Below are positions 59,786 through 64,000 of a stretch of 64,000 bases of DNA, in pieces. The translations under genes were made by a program, and so were the position numbers. Every line of letters begins with the position of its first letter. Positions within the stretch are counted from its first letter, which is position 1. The notes beneath the pieces are model-generated. The model saw only the letters and a list, made by a program, of their open reading frames with translations, did not search any database and was not told where the DNA came from. Source of the stretch: Actinomucor elegans (Eukaryota > Mucoromycota > Mucoromycetes > Mucorales > Mucoraceae); assembly GCA_026027325.1 (NCBI GenBank), contig JAMSLZ010000015.1:532001-596000 (forward strand), read 5' to 3'.

Positions 59786-61219
59786 TTAAAGTTTGTCTTC
59801 TTCTTTTGTGCCTTTGGGATACACTTGTCTAATATTCAGGTTTATACGTGCTGTACTCATGAAATCACCATAGAGTTTCCAATCTGGTGCGTCTTGATAT
59901 GTATTACTATTCGATAGATAGTTTGGCAAAGAGTCTTCTATGATCAAAGGCACACCTATGAAAAAAAAACAGGGTTTTCAGTAAAAGGACAATCTAAAGT
60001 TTTGTAGATGCAATTTTACCATGAAATGCTTTTCTACAAGGACCTGTCATCACAATGATATCGCCACTCCTCAGATATAAAGGTATGGGTACAGTATCTC
60101 TTGTTAAACCTCCAATCAAATATATACATGAATGACCCAAACTATAACTACAAGTCAGCACTTTCTTTTTTTTTTTTTTTTTAGATATATCTAAAGCCTC
60201 GATTCTCACCTTAAAGAGACCAAAGGTGCTTCCATATTCAATTCACTTCTATCTACATGTCCCATGAGTGTATCTCTATACTGATAATAATTAATGACAC
60301 CTGCTTCTGCCACAAAGTCTTTGCCTTTGTATTGATTTAACCAAGCTGATCCATCTCCATTATCATAGCCAATGCCTTCTACGGCTGTCACTACAGCCTT
60401 TGTTAAATCAGCTACATCCTGAGGAAAAGGATATCGACGATTAAGATGGTATGTCTTGGTAGGCCAATGATATTGATATCCCAACGTAATCCATCGTAGC
60501 TTTCGTATCAATTCAGAAGGTGGTAATAGAGGCACACCAGGTGCAGGCAATGGATCCGGCTTGGGATCATGGATGACAGGCTTGAATTCATCTGAACAAG
60601 CTGTAGGTGCTTCGATCACATCTTCTTCCTCTGGTTCCGAATCTGTATAGCCTCCTTCCTCATCGGATACCTTTTTCTTGGGAACATAAAACTCAGCATC
60701 TGTTGGTTTTAACATGCCATTTTCTTGAGCTTCAAATAGGGGCCATAATCCAGTCTCAGGCATCACATAGTGCGTATCTAAATTGGATGTGTTGGGAGGT
60801 TTAGGGTAGATAGATAGACACTGTTTGATCAAATGACGTTGTGCTTCGGGCGTAAATGCGTTGGGAATGATGATCAAGCCAGGCACGCTTTTAAGGACAA
60901 AAGCATCATGGCATGGCTTGTCTGATGCGCCAAAGATGGATGACAGCTCGCGTAAATCACTTGTTAATTGGACTGGAACAATGTTCTCGAGATTTTCTGG
61001 GGTATTTGATCCTTTGAGGTTGTTGAAATCAACCACATTAGTGAAGTCAGGTGGAGGAACCCGAGATTTGAAGTTTCTTTCAACGTAACGGAATGGAGCT
61101 TGATTGACATAAGACTGTTTACTCCTCTTTATCTCTTCTACTTGTCTTCTTTGACGCTCCCATATCTTTTGCTGTCTTTTTGATTTAAACGCCGGGACTG
61201 TGCTAGTTACTGTTTTCAT
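59786..61219 (-). CDS. ALKBH1-like 2-oxoglutarate/Fe(II) dioxygenase
   Basis: Exons 60210..61219, 60020..60147, 59786..59955; 435 aa. AlkB fold in the C-half: VINYYQYRDTLMGHVDRSEL supplies His-x-Asp, followed by SLSYSLGHSCIYLIGG, YLRSGDIIVMTGPCRKAFHG with the distal His, and ARINLNIRQV with the 2-oxoglutarate Arg and the usual RINxxxR pattern. The N-terminal region, FRYVERNFKSRVPPPDFTNV and GLIIIPNAFTPEAQRHLI, matches ALKBH1. An acidic insert lies around residue 190-215. Known relatives demethylate tRNA (m1A, or m5C oxidation at the wobble base) and have been linked to DNA 6mA. In early-diverging fungi, where 6mA is abundant, ALKBH1 is a candidate eraser, but this is inference. Confidence 0.9.
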
Positions 61220-61326
61220 ATTGACAAAGGAAACTGTAGTAGATACAAAGGTGCTGTTTAAATATGTGAAACCGAGAAAGAAAAAATAGCAGTTCTAACA
61301 AAGCCACTCTCTTTTGATTTTATTAT

Positions 61327-62428
61327 TTAAGAAGGTGGTTTGGAAGATTCATCAGGTAAATAGCTGTAACTATAAAAAGCCATCTTCAATACGAGAGCAA
61401 AAATAGTATGAGCCATCAAGATAGCTAAAAGAATAATACGAGAAGTTTTGGCATCAGTTCTTGAGATGACAATATAAAGGTTCTTGACCAAGAACACGGC
61501 CGTAACAATAAAAGCAACACCAACAAAGGCCCATCTAGCATAATCAAAAGGCATAATACAAAGAAGCTACAAAACTAGGTTAATATCATTGCATTAGACG
61601 CATATAAAAAAAACAATACTTACTGACACGGGTATCCAGATAGTTAAACCATAGCCATAGTAATTGATGATCTCTAATAAACTAGGTCGGCATCCAAAGT
61701 ACTTTGTTGAAGCCCAAACCAAGGCAGGACACAAGAATGCATAGACATAAACTACAACCACTGCAAAACTCAACAATGTGAAATCATAGACATGAGGTTT
61801 ACCAGCAATATAAGCTGCCAAAGATCCTGCAAGTGATGAACATACAAATACCGAGAATACGACAGAAGTTGCAATCCAAAAGGGTCCATACAAATCAGGT
61901 TGATTATTCAAAGTATCTGCTGCATAATCGCCTACTGGGTACATGGATTTTAAGCATCTTTCAATCACTTGCGAGGTATCCACGTCGAAAAAGCGCGAAT
62001 AATATTCCACAGACCATATAGGCTTGTTGCTTGTATTATTACTTGTGCTGTTTCCTGGGTCAAAAAAACCTGTGTTGCTTGTAGGTTCTGATAATGGTGG
62101 TGGTGGTGGTGCAGACGAGTTGACTAGTGTAAGGTTAGTTGTTGAAAGAAAAAAAAAACGATCATTACATACAGGACTTGTTCATGCCTTGGTTACTGGA
62201 AAAGTCTATAGCAATTATTTAGTCACTTTTTATTTTTGTTTAATGGCTTTTTGGTTTTCCTTACCTTGGAACTCGAGTCCATCGCTTTCGATAGTAGCAG
62301 GCTTGGCAAAAAAAAAAAACATCCAAGGTTAATTTAGACATTACAGAAAAAAAAAAGCTTTCAAATGTATATACCTGAGAGTATGCCGCGTCTTCCATGT
62401 CCACAAGGACATTATATTTGTTGGACAT
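61327..62428 (-). CDS. YIPF1/YIPF2-like Yip1-domain Golgi membrane protein
   Basis: Exons 62375..62428, 62265..62301, 61624..62123, 61327..61566; 276 aa. The cytosolic N-tail includes a short P5 run, then EYYSRFFDVDTSQVIERCLK, then DLYGPFWIATSVVFSVFVCS: the DLYGPFWI segment is the Yip1-domain hallmark. Five membrane helices follow, including TLLSFAVVVVYVYAFLCPAL, IINYYGYGLTIWIPVS and LLAILMAHTIFALVLKMAF. FFDVDT plus NPDLYGPFW-like order is closest to YIPF1/2. These proteins cycle in the early secretory pathway and bind Rab GTPases, which fits the Rab machinery elsewhere in the window. The short exon 2 (37 nt) is needed to keep phase. Confidence 0.88.
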
Positions 62429-64000
62429 CTTTTACTTTATTTAAAATGAAAGAGATAGCAAGTCTAAAACTAGAGAAAGTAACCAAGAATTCTGAGTTTT
62501 GCTTGGAAGTCCAACTACTCACGCATTCACAGTGGGGCTTAAAATGTGGTCGAAATTTCAAATTTTCGTAAGGGTTGTTAACTTTGTTGATTTTTCGAAA
62601 TTTTTTATGAAATGCTTTGGCTGTAGACGTTTCAATTTAGAGACATAGTTTTAAAATGGATTATTTGCTTATGTTTAAAAGCATGTTTTAACGTGTTTTT
62701 GAGGATTATTTTTGCATAAAGAAAACTCTACTTGTATAAAACAAAACAATCAGAAAATCACAATTGTTCTTCATTCCGATATCATTTATAAAATGTCACT
62801 TGCATCATTCAGCGTTAAATAAGATGTTTTATAAATATTCTTACTAAATTATATAGTTATCAGTATATTATTATCATTCAAGATCAAATTAGAAAAAAAT
62901 TACTGGCCAAAAACAAAAAACAAAAAAAAATAAAGCCTTTGATCAAAATGATTAAATTCTCATTAGTAGCCAGTGAACAGCCTAAGAAGCCCATAACAGA
63001 TTTCGTTTACTGTGGCGGCTTACTTGATAGTAGGTACTCAAAATGAACAATTGCATCTAGTAAAACCAACGTTTCACTACAGTATATATTGTATACATGA
63101 TTGTTTAAACCAAAACGTTACACTCCATTCTATTAGATTAATACTTTATCCTTGTAAGCCCCGATTTCATGCTCAACCCTGGACCCTCCTACAATGACTT
63201 CTAGAGGATATGTAGTGATTTAGGCAAAAAAATTACGAATGAATATCTTTATAAGTTGTAAAAATACTGATATTATAAATATTGTCTTCAAAATGGTATC
63301 TATAGTCTTAAAGATCATTTCTATGTTTTATCGTAGGTATCCATCATCGTTTCTGTTTTGTTCAGCCTTCGAAATCCAATGGAAATCGTTACAGGTACAC
63401 CTCTAAATTCTAATAAGATAAAAATGCTTCCTCTTTTAAAAGGTCATAAATAACAATATAGAGAAATAGCCATAATAAAATTGAGTTATAGGTATGTTAG
63501 AGTAAAAGTTAATACTTTTTTGTGGAATCTATTCAATAGAAGAAAATCCCCCCCCCCGTTTGATTACTGCTGAACGATGCATACAAAAAAATTCAAATTA
63601 GTGGGCCGAAACCCCATTTTTACACTGTTGGATGTGTATTTAAAAAGAATCTTTACAAATTATAGCAACATATCTATGTATCTACAGGTTTGCATTATTC
63701 AAAATCGGGTTAAAGTTTGCGGTAGAATTTCTTTTGAATCTCTGGCTTTGATATGTTCAACCACAGCCGCCTCAATGGCCCGTGAGGGGGGGGGGGGGGA
63801 CCAGATCCAAGGAATGCGAGATGGCCTGCCTGACTAGACTGTTCTGGGAGATTCCGAATATCAAGTACTCGCTTCATGTGGCCTATTAGCTGCTGAACAA
63901 TTGGAATGCATATAGTAGGCGTGTGCTTGCATAACAACAGTTCCATTTACGTAGACATACATTTCCGGATTTTTATCACTATTAAAACTGCCTATACTTG
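62429..64000. other. right-end intergenic region
   Basis: YIPF promoter and beyond. C and G runs lie at 63548-63557 and 63785-63799. The overlapping open frames 63577..63837 (+) and 63710..63946 (-) are not supported by any domain; a gene fragment continuing off the edge cannot be excluded. Confidence 0.5.

Noticed and set aside
63577..63946. ORFs on both strands near the right end
   Set aside because: They overlap antisense, contain a homopolymer-encoded poly-Pro/Gly stretch and show no domain.

Overview
The window is nuclear DNA from a filamentous fungus, most likely an early-diverging Mucorales/Mucoromycota species. It is AT-rich. Genes are split by many short GT-AG introns, mostly 50-70 nt, with CTAAY-like branch points. 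Products are typical of fungi: TFIID subunit, RabGGTase, Ypt6, peroxisomal FOX2, Dis3L2-type RNase, Crz1-like zinc finger. Several features favour Mucorales over Dikarya: a glucuronokinase (Mucorales walls are rich in glucuronate polymers), a PLB1-type GDSL lipase relic and an F-box/LRR-like relic. The species cannot be named from sequence alone. No rRNA, tRNA, CRISPR, viral or plasmid feature was found.

Layout: a TAF3/TAF8-like TFIID subunit (truncated by the left edge) and a monocarboxylate-type MFS transporter with an apparent 1-nt frameshift (1-3 kb); a Zrg17-like CDF protein with a His-rich repeat (5.2-7.0 kb); a class I glutamine-amidotransferase-like protein (8.6-9.4 kb); an F-box/LRR-like pseudogene (11.3-13.0 kb); RabGGTase alpha (13.4-15.4 kb); a Myb-like protein (16-16.6 kb); a decayed PLB1-like lipase (17.0-18.4 kb); a small membrane protein; an alpha/beta hydrolase (20.5-21.5 kb); a ZIP zinc transporter (21.6-22.9 kb); FAM32A (23.6-24.0 kb); a repeat-rich gap with a LINE-like relic (24-27.4 kb); FOX2 (27.4-30.3 kb); a Dis3L2-like RNase (30.9-34.6 kb); an SLX4-like UBZ protein sharing a short divergent promoter with ribosomal protein eL27 (36.6-39.4 kb); ribosomal protein uS2/RPS0 (40.9-41.9 kb); Ypt6/Rab6 (42.1-43.2 kb); a HAD phosphatase (45.0-45.8 kb); a Crz1-like factor (48.2-49.4 kb); an unrecognised coiled-coil protein (51.5-52.5 kb); an SLC25A38/Hem25 carrier (53.7-55.0 kb); glucuronokinase convergent with ALKBH1 (57.6-61.2 kb); and a YIPF1/2-like Golgi protein (61.3-62.4 kb).

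The genes are mostly independent housekeeping loci, as is normal in fungi. Themes recur: secretory-pathway trafficking (RabGGTase alpha, Ypt6, YIPF), zinc homeostasis (Zrg17-like, ZIP), RNA 3'-end turnover (Dis3L2) and translation (eL27, uS2). The gaps between genes carry at least a dozen diverged copies of one dispersed repeat built around a GACATT-AACCGAGATCGGTCGAGAGATCT-like core, plus poly-A/T tracts and retroelement debris.

Exon models were joined by hand and checked by phase. For all but the MCT-like transporter the summed exon length is a multiple of three, which supports the models, but no transcript evidence was available.
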